Shown one piece after another: positions 12,001 through 23,711 of a DNA stretch of 64,000 bases. A model generated the notes under the pieces. That model had not been told where the DNA came from. It was given only the letters and a program-made list of their open reading frames with translations, and searched no databases. The position numbers and the translations under genes are program-made. The DNA comes from Pseudo-nitzschia pungens (taxonomy: Eukaryota > Bacillariophyta > Bacillariophyceae > Bacillariales > Bacillariaceae). Each line of letters opens with the position of its first letter. The first letter of the stretch is position 1. Location of the stretch: the NCBI GenBank assembly GCA_037355855.1, contig CM074768.1, positions 1 through 64,000 on the forward strand, read 5' to 3'.

Positions 12001-15000
12001 TACAACATCCGCACTCACACAAATACAGATCTGTCAAGCCTGTCAAAAACCCAATCTCGGAAGGAATGGTTCCAGTCAACTGATTCGCAGCTGGGAATAC
12101 ATACCAATACACAACATGAAACAAAGCATTCAACACACACATTAATCAAATCATCAACAAATCAAACGACACAAAAAAACAAAGTATTGGCACAAATCTC
12201 TCACACCATCAACAACCACTACAACATCCGCACTCACACAAAGCAAGAAATTTCAAGCCCGTCAACAACCCAATCTCAATAGGAATGCTTCCATTCAATT
12301 CATTCCCATCTGCAAACACACACCAATACACAACATGAAACAAACATTCAACACACACATTAAGTATATCATCAACAAACCCATTGACACAAAAACACAC
12401 AGCATTCACAAAACCCCAATCTTTCACACCATCAACAACCACTACAACATCCGCACTCACATAAAGAAAGATATTCCAAGCCTGTCAACAACCCAATCTC
12501 AGAAGGAATGGTTCCAGTCAACTGATTCTCAGCTGGGAATACATACCAATACACAACATAAAACAAAGCATTCAACACACACATTAATCATATCATCAAC
12601 AAATCAATTAACACAAAAAAACCCAAAAGCATTGACAAACCCCAAATCTCTCACACCATCAACAACCACTACAACATCCGCACTCACAGAAAGAAAGAAC
12701 TGTCAAGCCTGTCAAAAACCCAATCTCGGAAGGAATGGTTCCAGTCAACTGATTCGCAGCTGAGAATACATACCAATACACAACATGAAACAAAGCATTC
12801 AACACACACATTAATCATATCATCAACAAATCAAATGAAACAAAAAACACATAGCATTGGCAAACCCCAAATCGCTCACACCATCAACAACCACTACAAC
12901 ATCCGCACTCACACAAATACAGATCTGTCAAGCCTGTCAACAACCCAATCTCAGAAGGAATGCTTCCATTCAATTTATTCCCATCTGCAAACACACACCA
13001 ATACACAACATGAAACAAACATTCAACACACACATTAAGTATATCATCAACAAATCCATTGACACAAAAACACACAGCATTCACAAAACCCCAATCTTTC
13101 ACACCATCAACAACCACTACAACATCTGCACTCACATAAAGAAAGATCTGTCAAGTCTGTCAACAACCCAATCTCAGAAGGAATGGTTCCAGTCAATTCA
13201 TTGTTACCTGAAAAATGTGAAGAGACTACCAATTAGCTCCATTACAGTTACATGAACATTTTTCAAAAAAGTATGCTACGAATCTCAACTCACCTAAAGA
13301 CAATCTGGAAAATGATTGTAGCAACATTGTATATTTTGGAATTGTCCCAGAAAGTCCCAATTGGTGCAAATCCAGTTCTTTGGGAGCTAAATCTTTCTTG
13401 CAAACTATTGCAGACCAGAGACATGTTGGATTGGAATTGATCCATGATCTTCCCCCGCCTTTCACTGGGGCACTATAGTTCAATAGACTCAGTCCAAATC
13501 TCTCATTGAAATATTCGTCACTACAGTCTGAATTCCCTGAGTCATCTTCAACAATCCAGTACAGAGCTTGCTTTGCATGAAAATCATTGTACAATTCAAA
13601 CACATTAGCAGCCACAGAAAGCTTGTCTATCATGCATTCAGGAATCGCCTTAAAGGATACACTTCCTTCTTCAACACTGTTGCCTGCAAGGATCTTTGTA
13701 GTGTTTGCAACACTGTCTCCCATGTAAAGGGAATAGTCAAAATACCAGATGGTATTGGTGATATCAGTTTGATTCTTCACTGTCATAAGGCAATTTGCAC
13801 GATCACTGACATGAACAGTCTCACTACCATTGGTCATGTTTTCACTGATGTCAAGTGATAAAACAATTTTTCCCTCGCACTCAAGGATAAGATAAGGATT
13901 GTCAACTGGATTGCCTTCTTCATAACACCACGGATCTTTTTCTGATTCTGTAACGTTACCAAGATGGATTGTGATTGGAACCATGCTTGGATCTGTGCAG
14001 TTGGGAAAGCCATTGCCAGTGATGTTTGACATACCAAAAGCTTTGGTGATGGCATCAATCCCACAGACAGAATGAGAGCATGTTGCAGAGCAGCAATCTC
14101 CACCATCATATCCCAATGTCAAGTTGTTCAATTTATCGTCACATTTTCCATCATCAATCGAGTAGCAAATTTGCTCCTCATTTTTTGGCCATTTGAATAC
14201 AGACACATCAATAGGCGTGCCAGAAGCACTGTACCATCCCTCATCAAAAGCAGTCAATATGTCAAAGGTGTCCATCTTGGATGAAAATGCAAGTTCATCA
14301 GCCTTTGCCTCTTTCTGACATGCATCAGTATCATTCGAGGATAGTGTCCAACGGCGATCCTCAATGCAGTACTGAAACATTGCTGTGTCAGTGTCACCTG
14401 TCAGAAGATAAACATCTCTCTTGTGTAGATCCAATTCTGAAAACTGGCTTTGATTCATCTGTTTGTAGCATCCACTGAACCCTTGGAGTTCAGTTGTCTG
14501 AAAGTCAACCCTCAAAATAGTAGTACGCCATTTATTTGGGTCTGATTGGTAAGAAACGATTCGACCGATGAATGCAACACAAATAGCTCCCAGAGCTACC
14601 AAAGTGAAATGGAATCGAGTATGCTTTCGTCGTGACATGCAGTGTGGGAGTTGAAGTTTGGTGATTCGATTTGCTTCTTGTTGAAGTTTTTTACCATATT
14701 TCCCACTCAAGGCCAACTGAAAGGCCACATTATCCAAGCTACTTATGAAATTCTTTCCGAGAAGGCAAATGAAAGAAGTAAAATGAAGAGCAAGTGTCCA
14801 GGAAATGGAGAACAGAGGATAGTAGTGTGAGACAACATCTGTAATCTGATGGCAATCTGGTGTCAATTGGAAACGTAATATGGCTCTCACCACTGCAGAG
14901 AAGTTTAGGACAATCTCAACTGCAGTTTCCGATGTTACAATTAGTAGAAAAGCTGCAAGCATTGCCAACAAACCTTGAAACAAACGAAGCATGCAAGAAA

Positions 15001-16120
15001 ATACCATGCATCCAACTTTGTCACCATGGTTAGTTTTGGAGAAATTGGGGAATTTCTCAATTGCAGTAGTAATGTCCAGCATAGATGCGTCTGCAAACAA
15101 GACATAGGCTGAAATAGCTATGAACTGTGTTGCTTGTACGACTGGATCTGCATTGGCGGCAACAATTCTCGCAAGCACATCATCATCTGGATTGTCATCG
15201 TGCCTTGTACCCCAGTCTGGATGAAGAACACTTAGTAACATCATACTAACAAGCGACACTTGAAAGATGGAAACCATAATTCCCATACCAAAGAAAAGTG
15301 GTTGGTCAATGGGCCCGTGGAGGGACAAGAAAGAATAGGAGTCTTCTGGATAGACTGGATGTGGAATATCCTCAACACAGAACAATTCACTATCTCTATC
15401 CCCTTCATTTGTGTTTTCTTCCCTTTGACTTTTCTTGTTCGATTCATCGTCTAAAGTATCTTCCCTAACCAAAGTATTGATTGAATCCTTGCCATAATGT
15501 TTTGGAGCACCACTCTCTATATCATCGTCGGATAATTCCAATGAATTCTCATTGGAGCGTGCGTCCATCTCCTTTGCCTTGTTCCTTTCCAAGTCTGTTG
15601 GTTCCTTTATGGTATCAACGTCGAGAGTTAGGGCCTCCACCTGATGCCCTGCATAGGAAGATTTATTGTTGTCTTGATTGACGTTTTTGGTGCTACCATA
15701 GATGGTATGATAATTGACCAGTGGAATTTCATCGTAGGACACAACAAAATCTGCAAAAGCTTCTTTGGTGTATGCTTTGGGATCCTTGTAATTCTGGCCT
15801 GAATCTCCAAGATATTTTTTGAATGCCACAAAAGTCAAGAGTTGTCTATGAAGTGCCTTGGAAGTGGGAATTTGGACTCCATGTTCACTCCAAGCAAGAC
15901 TGTTGACAGTGGTGGATGTGAGTTCAAGAAAGGAGTCCCACTGGGTAAACCCAGATGCAATGAGAGCACTGCAAAGAAGAGATTCATCATTGGTTTCATC
16001 CAGCAATTCTTTGAGAATGCGTGCAACGTCATGATGAAATCGTGGGAATTGATTTGTCATCGTTATTGCAGCGTTGTCTCCAGTTTCGGCTGCATTACCG
16101 GTAGATTGCAATTCGGCCAT
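9091..16120 (-). CDS. Membrane protein with LNR motif and 18 single-exon leucine-rich repeats
   Basis: I reconstruct 20 exons. Exon 1 is 13294-16120; then 18 exons of exactly 72 nt start (plus-strand low coordinate) at 13136, 12913, 12688, 12461, 12238, 12019, 11794, 11575, 11350, 11123, 10900, 10677, 10454, 10231, 10008, 9785, 9562 and 9339; the last exon is 9091-9209. All introns are GT(GAGT)...AG and phase 1. The sum is 4242 nt, divisible by three, giving 1413 residues. The ATG at 16120 follows an in-frame stop. Domain order: N-terminal helical region (about 25-95, SAM-like at best), acidic linker, about five membrane segments (near 275-298, 325-345, 370-400, 432-455, 501-523), a large probable ectodomain with an LNR/Notch-type cysteine motif ending GYDGGDCC (about 655-675), then LRRs of plant-like consensus NxLxGSIPSEIGLLTG, and a short C-terminal cysteine-rich cap. 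Likely a surface receptor or adhesion protein; ligand unknown. Confidence 0.85.
9339..13135 (-). repeat. Tandem array of exon-plus-intron units (about 223 bp) within the LRR gene
   Basis: Each unit is one 72-nt LRR exon plus one intron of 147-155 nt (most 151). Exon starts are spaced 223 bp for most units and 219, 225 or 227 bp for a second subfamily (11123-12912). Introns are almost as similar as exons, implying recent unequal exchange or gene conversion. Higher-order duplications are visible: 446 bp (exons 10008/10231 versus 10454/10677), 444 bp (11575/11794 versus 12019/12238), and a block shifted by 1338 bp (11123/11350/11575 versus 12461/12688/12913). Frames open across introns on both strands are by-products of the low-complexity introns. 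Confidence 0.9.
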
Positions 16121-19100
16121 ATTGCTTGCGGTCAAATGGAATGTTACTTATTGCCAAGGGGTAGTGGCTATTGTTTCCGTGTGAGATGTAGCAAAGCTTT
16201 GCAACAAGAAATGTAGAGTATGCAGAGTATCCGATGGTATATCAGTGCGGCAATCCAAGAGGAAGGGGACAGAGATACGGTTGGAGTGGATCAATGAGAT
16301 GCTGATTTGCACAGGATATCGAAAAGAGGTGCTCTGAGATGCGAGCGACGACATTTCGTCTGTAGGAAAAAAAGATACGGATCGATTAGCTTGAGTAGAT
16401 AACAACTTGAGGAGTAACTTACGTAAGAATCAGCTGCGTATTGCTGTGTTGCTGCGTCAGTCTCTCCTGGAACGCTGACAGAAAGAGGCCTGCTGTGTTC
16501 GTACGAGCAAAATGGATACGATCGAATAAAAAAAATTCTTTCTCCGTCAATATGTCAAGTGTCAGGATCGGAATGAAACTGTTGTGTCTGGGATGACTTG
16601 CTACAAGGCAAATATTTATGGCGTTGGTAAGCCTGGGTGTAAAGCGTTTAGGAATTGGGTAGGTGTTGTCGCTGATATGCCGTTGTCGAGATTTCGTCGT
16701 AATTCCGAAACTTCGTGATTCCAAAATGTTATGTACTGGTTCGTATTCAGCAAAACTTGGATATGGATACACCGATTGGGGAGTTTGATTGTATCGCAGT
16801 GTATGAGAGCACCTTTTATCCGCTGCTGTCTCTTCGAACAGTGTTCTTGTGGAGGTGTAGCAGCAACAACAGATGGACGTTGTTGTTGTGTCGGGACGAG
16901 CGAAATGGATACAACAGAGGAGAAAGAAAAAAATCTTTCTCCATCAATACTTGGAGTTTGACGACCGGAGTGGCACTGTCGTGTTCAAAATAGCGGAGGG
17001 GATACAAAATTCTAGAACGGCCTGGATGGAGAGCTGTCAAAAGTTGTGTTTCGTGACTGCAAAGACTCCTGGATCGTCAATATGGGTGAATTTTCGACGA
17101 TCGTGGCTCCTGTTGGACTGTCCTTGCCGTTGCCTAGATCTTCAGCTTTCTTCGTGACTAGTTCTCAACTGGAAGGAAACAGAACGTGGGTAGTGAGCAA
17201 ATAGATCTTAAGGCAGCATGTAGAATATAATTGGCAGTAACACTGAAGAGTTCGTACGTGGCAAGTGTAAGTACCGGCAAAACGACGATAATGCTTGGTT
17301 TCAACGCCTCCGATATTCACTACGAAGTACCAATATTACAACGTACGATTGGCTATCTACCTATCTGGCCCCGTCAGTTAAACCTGATGTGTGCAGCTTG
17401 AAAGGGGTACAGATGAACCGGATGTGACGTTAGTAGGTTGATGATGATTCCGTTGCTGTCCGAGGATAATTGTCGTGTACCAGGTACCGTACGTACCAGT
17501 CACCAATACAGTAAGGAACGAACTTTTTTTTCATTGTGTAGTGTACAAGTAACCTTTTAAGGTTACCAGGTACCATGTACTTCGTAAGATCTAAGTAACT
17601 TCGTACCAGATAGTAAATTGGCACTTGAGGGTGAGTGGAGTTGTGGTCCATAATTTTTTTATGTTTTTATGGTTATTTGTACTGGTTGTGTATGGTTATG
17701 CGTACCTATGTTGTAGTTATATGCCTCTCTCACTAGATCTATCAATGTGCGTTCAATTTGCTTCCAATCGCTTCCAATCCACATTAAAATCAACGTTACT
17801 TCTATTTTTTAATTCATTCAATCCGCGTCAATCACATTTGCCTTTCATACAACCATCAAACAAAATCCCAAACATTTGTCTAAACCTAACTTAAAATCAA
17901 CAAATATCATTACCAAAAACACAAAAAATGTCTAAAACCACGACCATTCGCGGGGTAACTTTTCGTACAGCGATTCTTGCCAAGTCTACAGTTAAAAACA
18001 GCGAAAAGTCAGTTTTTAACTTTCCCCCCTCTCTCACACTCTCTCTTCTAACGAAGTAGAGCTCCATTGTGACTGAGGTGATAAATACTCACAACTCCAC
18101 TAATTACGATATTTATTGGAGAAGATAAATTGGCCAAAACAAAAAATACTATCCGTGAGTTAATTTTTACGGGTGAATGTCTCGATGTCATTGTATCGAC
18201 TTCCCCGTGGTAAATTACCAGGACCGGTATCGTACATCATTACAAGTTACAGGACGTAAGATTACTCGTAGTGAAAAGCACGGAAACGCAAGAAAGACAC
18301 ATCCGGATGCTTTTGGACCTTATGTTCCTACTACCGTAGACTTATGTACAATAATACGTACGTACGTATGCGTTCTGCAGCAAAATGGGAGCAAAACTTT
18401 TGCTATTTTAATTGCCAGCAAAGCAAAAAGCAAAATTTGCTTTATCCCTTTTGCAGCGTGCCCAATCGCTAATACCAACACCTCAGATTTTGTACCAGGC
18501 ACCGCTGCAATAGATGCTGTTTGCTATTGATTGTAAATTTGTGCTGTTGAGTACACGTATCAGTATCATCATGAGTATCCTTATGAGAATCATTAATTCG
18601 GAATCTATCTAGCGCAGCACAGTAGATTTCTACTGTTAGTAGTAGTTCAACTAGTATACTACTACTACTATAACGCCTAGAATGATTGTTCACGCTAAGG
18701 ATGAGGCAAGCCACAATGTCAGCTACTAGCGACCAATTCTCGGGAAACGTGACGACATGCGCAAACTGGTGTTCAATTTTATTTGCCATTGCGCGCTGGC
18801 AGCGAACAGAACAGATGGATTTACTCGAACACGGTGTGCTTCTATTTTTCATGCAAAACTAGTAGTTACACTTCTCTCCAACCAGGGACAAGTGGTCTAA
18901 GGGCAGCGATGAATCCAAAACACAGCGCATTGTGTTACGTCCGATGCCAATGCCGATGCCAATACTGATGTCAGGCGCGACGCGTGACGCTCCACTCGCC
19001 GCTGGAATGAATTGCATAGAGTTGACTTGACCTATTGGTTTTCGTTCCGCTCCGGTTCGAGCAAGTCGGCCGTCCATCCACGCCAGGAGCCTACTTCGTC

Positions 19101-19206
19101 TTGCCTTACTTCTCTTCCTCCAGGTCCTTTTCCTTAACCTCGTCCCGTGGTTGCTTTCTCGTAACCGTGCCGGACCGCTGCCGCTGGATGCCGACTTCAA
19201 CTTCAA
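16121..19206. other. Intergenic region, no convincing gene
   Basis: Short open frames here (up to about 120 codons) have no coherent protein character. Two diverged copies of a segment containing ACGAGCxAAATGGATAC followed by an A-rich run and TTCTTTCTCC are found near 16500-16590 and 16890-16970. Dense TACCGG/GGTACC, TACGTACG and AAGGTTAC motifs occur at 17470-17600 and 18350-18370. 18630-18675 has AGTAGTAGT/ACTACTACT runs. Confidence 0.6.
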
Positions 19207-19925
19207 CTACGAGCTTGTCGCCCGCAAATCCGCCGTGTCCTTCTCCTCGTCCTGGTCGTCGTCCCTGCTCCGCTTTCTCCGGCGTGTTTTCTCGCCGCCA
19301 GAAGGAGCACACGCATCAGCATCAGCATTGGCATTGGCATTGGCATCAATGACAACATCAGCACCAACATCAGCACCAACATCAGCACCAACATCAGCAC
19401 CAACACCATTATCGTCGTTATCTACCTCCGTATCCTCCGTTGCCATCCCTGTGGCTTTTCTTCTTCCTGTCGTGTTTGCCGCTATTCCCTCCGGCTGCGC
19501 CTTTTGCGCCTTTTGCGCCCTGACCTTGCTCCGCTTTTCGTAGTTGTAGAGCGCCACCGAAATCTTGCGCTTGATCTTGGCCTTGTCCAAAAGTCGGACC
19601 CATGATTCGAGTTCGTTGTCCCACACTAGGAAGCGGCCCCTCCGGTTGATCTCGATCTCGTCGACCAACCAGTTGCAAAAGTGCTCCGTGGCATTTGCAT
19701 TTGCATTTGCGTTCGCATTGGTATCGGTGTTGGTATGGTGATCGGCAGTTGCGCAAGAATCTAAATTGGCACCTGCATAGGTGTCTCGATTGGTGGCGTC
19801 CGAGATCTCTGCGTCGGGAACAAGAGCCAGAGCCGGAACCACGCCCGCCACCGCAACTTCGTCGTCAACTTTTTGCGGTTTGCGAGGGGTCGAGTGCAGG
19901 TGCTTTCGGTGCGTCTTGTACTTGC

Positions 19926-20000
<75 letters not shown>

Positions 20001-20300
20001 CCGCTGACGTGGCCGTTGCTGCTGCTCCTCCCTCGGAGCGATGGCAATCTCCGGCCGAGGAGGAGGTACCGACAGCGATGCTGCTGCTGCTGCTGGTGGT
20101 TTTGGTGGTTGTTTTGGTTTTGGTCTCGAGGACCATTTTCCGCTTGAGCTCGTCGAGGATGCAATCCCTTAGTACGTCATTTCCGGGATTCGCCTTGTAG
20201 GGCTTTCCCTGCCGAAAGACGACGTCGTTGGAGAGGGGGCACTCGACGATGATGGGCCGTGGTTTGAGTTTTGGTCTTGGTTTCTCATGAGGTGGCACCA

Positions 20301-20334
<34 letters not shown>

Positions 20335-22478
20335 ATGCTGCTGCTGCTGCTGCTGCTGCTTCAGCTGTTGTAGCGCTGCAGTCGTGTTTGGATTTGTGTT
20401 TGTGTTTCCGAGTTCCGCCCAGTGGGCCGCGAGAGCTGCTGCCGTGGCCGAAGCCAGAGCTGCTCCGGACGAAGCCGTGGTGATTGGGTCTCGGACCTTG
20501 AGTGGAAGTTGGACTTGCACCTGTGATTGACGTGCCCGTGCCCCTGCCCGTGCCCCTGCCCGTGCCCCTGCCCCAGCCTCGCCGGGCTCGGATGTTCCCC
20601 GCACCGGTACTGGTACTGGTACTGGTACTTGTACGTGTGGGTTTAAATCTGAATCTTGTTCCAGCAAGGTCCTCGTTTTCATCCATTTCTTGAAATAGTT
20701 CGTCTTGATGGATCCGGTTTCGGTGACGGGGAAGAACTCGGAGGCAATCCCGTATCCCTGCAGGCACTCCCGCATTTCGGCATCGGTCATTCCGACGTGG
20801 AAGGTCTGCCGAACGATCGGTGGCTGCTGCGTCACCGAGAGGGACGGAGGCGAAGACAATTTGGGAGACTCCCTGGCGGTGGCCTCCTTTTTTTTTCGAT
20901 CCTCGCCCTTGTCGCTGTCCTTGTCGCTGTCCTTGTCGTCGCCCTTCTCTTCATAGCCTGCATCACCATCATGATCCTCCCTATCCCTAACCCTATCCCT
21001 ATCCCTATCCCTGTCCTCGTCCTCATCCTCATTCCCATCGCAGGTCATTCCGGGCACCAGGACCTCCTTGCCGCGGATTGAAATGTCCTTGCCGAGCCAT
21101 TCGTAATCGGCGATCGAGTTGCAAAAATTGTGACTGGTGACCATCCGCGTGGGAACCGCACTGACGATCTTGTGTATGAGAACGTGCAGCGCGTGGTTCT
21201 TGGACTGCAGCCAGGAGGATATCCCGTTGGGATGGGCCACTAACACGACCCCCTTGCACTGCGTCTCAATCGAGTCCGTGCTGGCCGCGTCCCACACGTA
21301 GAAAAAACACTTGGCCTGTTGTCGTTGCAGATGATGTTGTTGTTGTTGTTGTTGTTTTTGTTTTTGTTGACGATGATGATGATGATGATGATGATGGTAT
21401 TGTTATTCATGTTGTTGTTGTTGTTGTTGTTGTTATTCATGTTGTTGTAGCGAAATCAATAACAATAGCAATAACAATAACAATAGCAATAGCAATATAT
21501 CGATATCGATATCGATAAAAATAGAGAAACAAAAGCCGCGCAACGACGAAGGATGAGATGGTAGAAGAAGGGCATTCCCCATCAAAAATTACAGTGTAAC
21601 AAAACGACATGTACTCCATCTCGCTGTGCGCGCATGTGTCGGTGTATGTGTGTAGTATATGCAAAACACATGTCAAACCCATGAATTGTACAGGATCCAC
21701 AATACTACGAGAGCAAGCGCCACCTCCACTCTTTTCGTTTCGTTTTGGTTTTGGTTTGGTTTGGTTTGGTTTCGTTTTGGTTTTGGTTTCGTTTTCGTTT
21801 CGGTTTCGTTTTCGTTTCGGTTTCTTTTGGTTTTCTTTATTGTCTGATCTCGCAACGTACCTTGGTGACGGGTTCGGGATCCATTCCGTTGGGATCGCCC
21901 AACACGACGACGACCCGCCTCCCACTCCGATCCCGAAAGGGTATTAGCTGCAGGTATCCCTGTTTGAAAAACTTGAGCTCCGCCTTGGAAAAATCCGACA
22001 GACGAACGGCCTGCGAGAGTTGGTAGGTCGGAGCGGTGTTTGTGGCGACAGCAGTGGCGGTAGCAGTGGTGGTAGCAGTAGCAGTAGCGGTAGCAGTAGC
22101 AGTAGCTGCAGTCACTGCGGTGTTTGCAATTCTTGCAATTTTTTCGGTTTTTTCAATTTTTTCAATTTTTGCGCTTCTTGTGGTTGGTTTAGTTTTGGAG
22201 CGCTGCCGCTTCGGCGTGTGGGATCCCGATCCCGATCCCGGGCCCGAGCCGCCTCCGCTTCCGCCTCGACTTCCGGGCTTGGAGCGGCTTCTCGACCGGC
22301 TTCTCGCCCGGTTCCCGGGCGCTGCCGACTTGCGGAGGAGGACGTCCGGGCCCCACAGCTCGTGCACCAGATCCAGGTACAAGACAAACCTGAGGACGGC
22401 CCTCGGAACGTCAAAGAGTTCGGTCCTCAAAAAACGGAGCCGAAAGGATTTGTCGTGCAATGCGTAGTGATAGTAGCT

Positions 22479-22521
<43 letters not shown>

Positions 22522-23072
22522 TTGTTGTTGCTCGATGGCTTTACTTGTTGCTGCTGTTGTTGTTGTTGTTGTTGTTGTTCTTCCGAGTTTGACACTCGTT
22601 GCTCTTGCTGCTGCCGTTCCTCAACGATTTTGAGATAGTTTCTTTTCTTTTCCACCGGCAGAGAGTCCAGATGTTTTTCAAAGTCTTCCAGTGCCGATCG
22701 CTGGAACGCCAGGGATTCGTACAGCTTAGAAACGCATCGGACGCCGTGGACTTCTTCCTGGATGGTGGTTCGATCGATGGGTGATATCTTCAAGAGTTCA
22801 CGGGACATGAGACGCTTGGCGTCACAGGCGCTATCGTTGTCGCTGCTGCTGTTGCTGTCGCTGTTGCTGCTGTTGCTGCTATTGCTGCTGTTGCTGCTAT
22901 TGCTGTTGCTGCTATTGCTATTGCTGCTATTGCTACCGTTATCGTTGACGTCATCGTTGTTGTTGTTGTTGTTGTTGTTGTCGCTTTCGCTTCTGTCCAT
23001 GTCCATCTTGTCGGGATCAGAATTTGCCTTCATACGCGTAGCCTTAATTGCATTGATATTCGTATCGTCCAT
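19207..23072 (-). CDS. CRAL-TRIO-like / DUF6824-like protein, two exons
   Basis: Exon 1 is 21861-23072 (404 codons from ATG) and exon 2 is 19207-21315, joined in phase 0 across a 545-nt GTACGT...CAG intron; the product is 1106 residues. The junction restores a continuous segment: GYLQLIPFRDRSGRR before it, AKCFFYVWDAASTD after it. With HVGMTDAEMRECLQGYGI and a KWMKTR end, this matches the diatom CRAL-TRIO-like (Sec14 type) domain at about 360-610. From about 760 to 1000 a DUF6824-like domain (SNDVVFRQGKPYKANPGN ... GRFLVWDNELESWVRLLDK) is interrupted by a threonine-rich insert. Long Asn/Ser, Gln, Ala-Thr, Asp-Arg and Thr tracts come from trinucleotide and other microsatellites and are probably length-polymorphic. 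Role unknown; CRAL-TRIO folds bind small lipids, and DUF6824 is a diatom-enriched domain of unknown function. The alternative reading as two separate genes is less likely given domain continuity. Confidence 0.8.
21316..21860 (-). repeat. Intron packed with microsatellites
   Basis: The intron of the CRAL-TRIO/DUF6824 gene contains GTT, GAT and AACAATAGC-type runs, a TATCGATATCGATATCGATA tract (about 21497-21520), and GGTTTCGTTTT-type pyrimidine-biased repeats (21738-21835) close to the 5' splice site. Frames open through these tracts are not genes. Confidence 0.75.
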
Positions 23073-23711
23073 CTTGTGTTGTTCTGTCTTTCACTTCGCC
23101 TAAGGTTCTTTTCTCTTGTCTCACTCCAACATACTAGTACTGGTGTGATGGTGTTGGTGTTGGTGTTGTTGGTGTTGATGGTGTTGTATCGTATCGTATC
23201 GTATCGTATCGGTGCCTTTCGGTGCCTTTCGAATGTGATTGGTATCGTGCACGGTAGATCTGAAAACAATACCGGTACCGTAGCAATCTAAACCGTGGAT
23301 TCTGTTTCTCGTTCTATTGCTGATTGCTGATTCTATTGCTGTTTCTATTGCTGTTTCTATTGCTGTCACATGTCACATGTCACATGTCACATGTCACATG
23401 TCCGCAGGCCCTCCGGTTGATTGCAGATCTCTCACGTCCCAAGGATCCGTCGTGTACTGTTTCGTGGTGATTCGGTGTGTTCGGTTTCTTGTTGTGCGTA
23501 AGATTTCCAGAGTTTGTACAAGGAACCTTGCTTGTAAGGTTACCGTAAAAACCTTACCGTGCAAGCACTCGTACATGTACGAAGTAACTTAAAAGTTACT
23601 TATTGCATTGTAAGGAAGAAATCTCAACCTCAACAACAAACAACACTAAACTATAAGTCCGACTCACTCTGATACGGTAAGACCTTACGGTACGGTTACT
23701 GTGCCCTTACC
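23073..23711. other. Intergenic region with short tandem repeats
   Basis: No gene seen. It holds GGTGTT repeats (23140-23185), ATCGT repeats (23190-23215), TTCTATTGCTG repeats (23308-23365), and a five-copy 8-bp repeat TCACATGT (about 23365-23402). From 23520 onward TAAGGTTAC/GTAACCTTAC motifs become dense. Confidence 0.7.

Noticed and set aside
9236..13255. Plus-strand ORFs of about 140-200 codons rich in HTQKHTAF and TINNHYN
   Set aside because: They are the antisense of the LRR exon/intron array, repeat every 223 bp, and are explained by low-complexity introns.
18177..18530. Plus-strand ORF of 117 codons
   Set aside because: Not protein-like in composition, with no neighbouring exon signals that make a consistent gene.
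19151..20200. Plus-strand ORFs opposite the DUF6824-like exon
   Set aside because: Low-complexity antisense frames produced by triplet repeats; the minus strand carries the recognisable domains.
22020..23103. Plus-strand Val/Ala/Leu/Ser-rich ORFs opposite exon 1 of the CRAL-TRIO/DUF6824 gene
   Set aside because: Shadows of CAG, AAC and GCA repeats on the coding strand.
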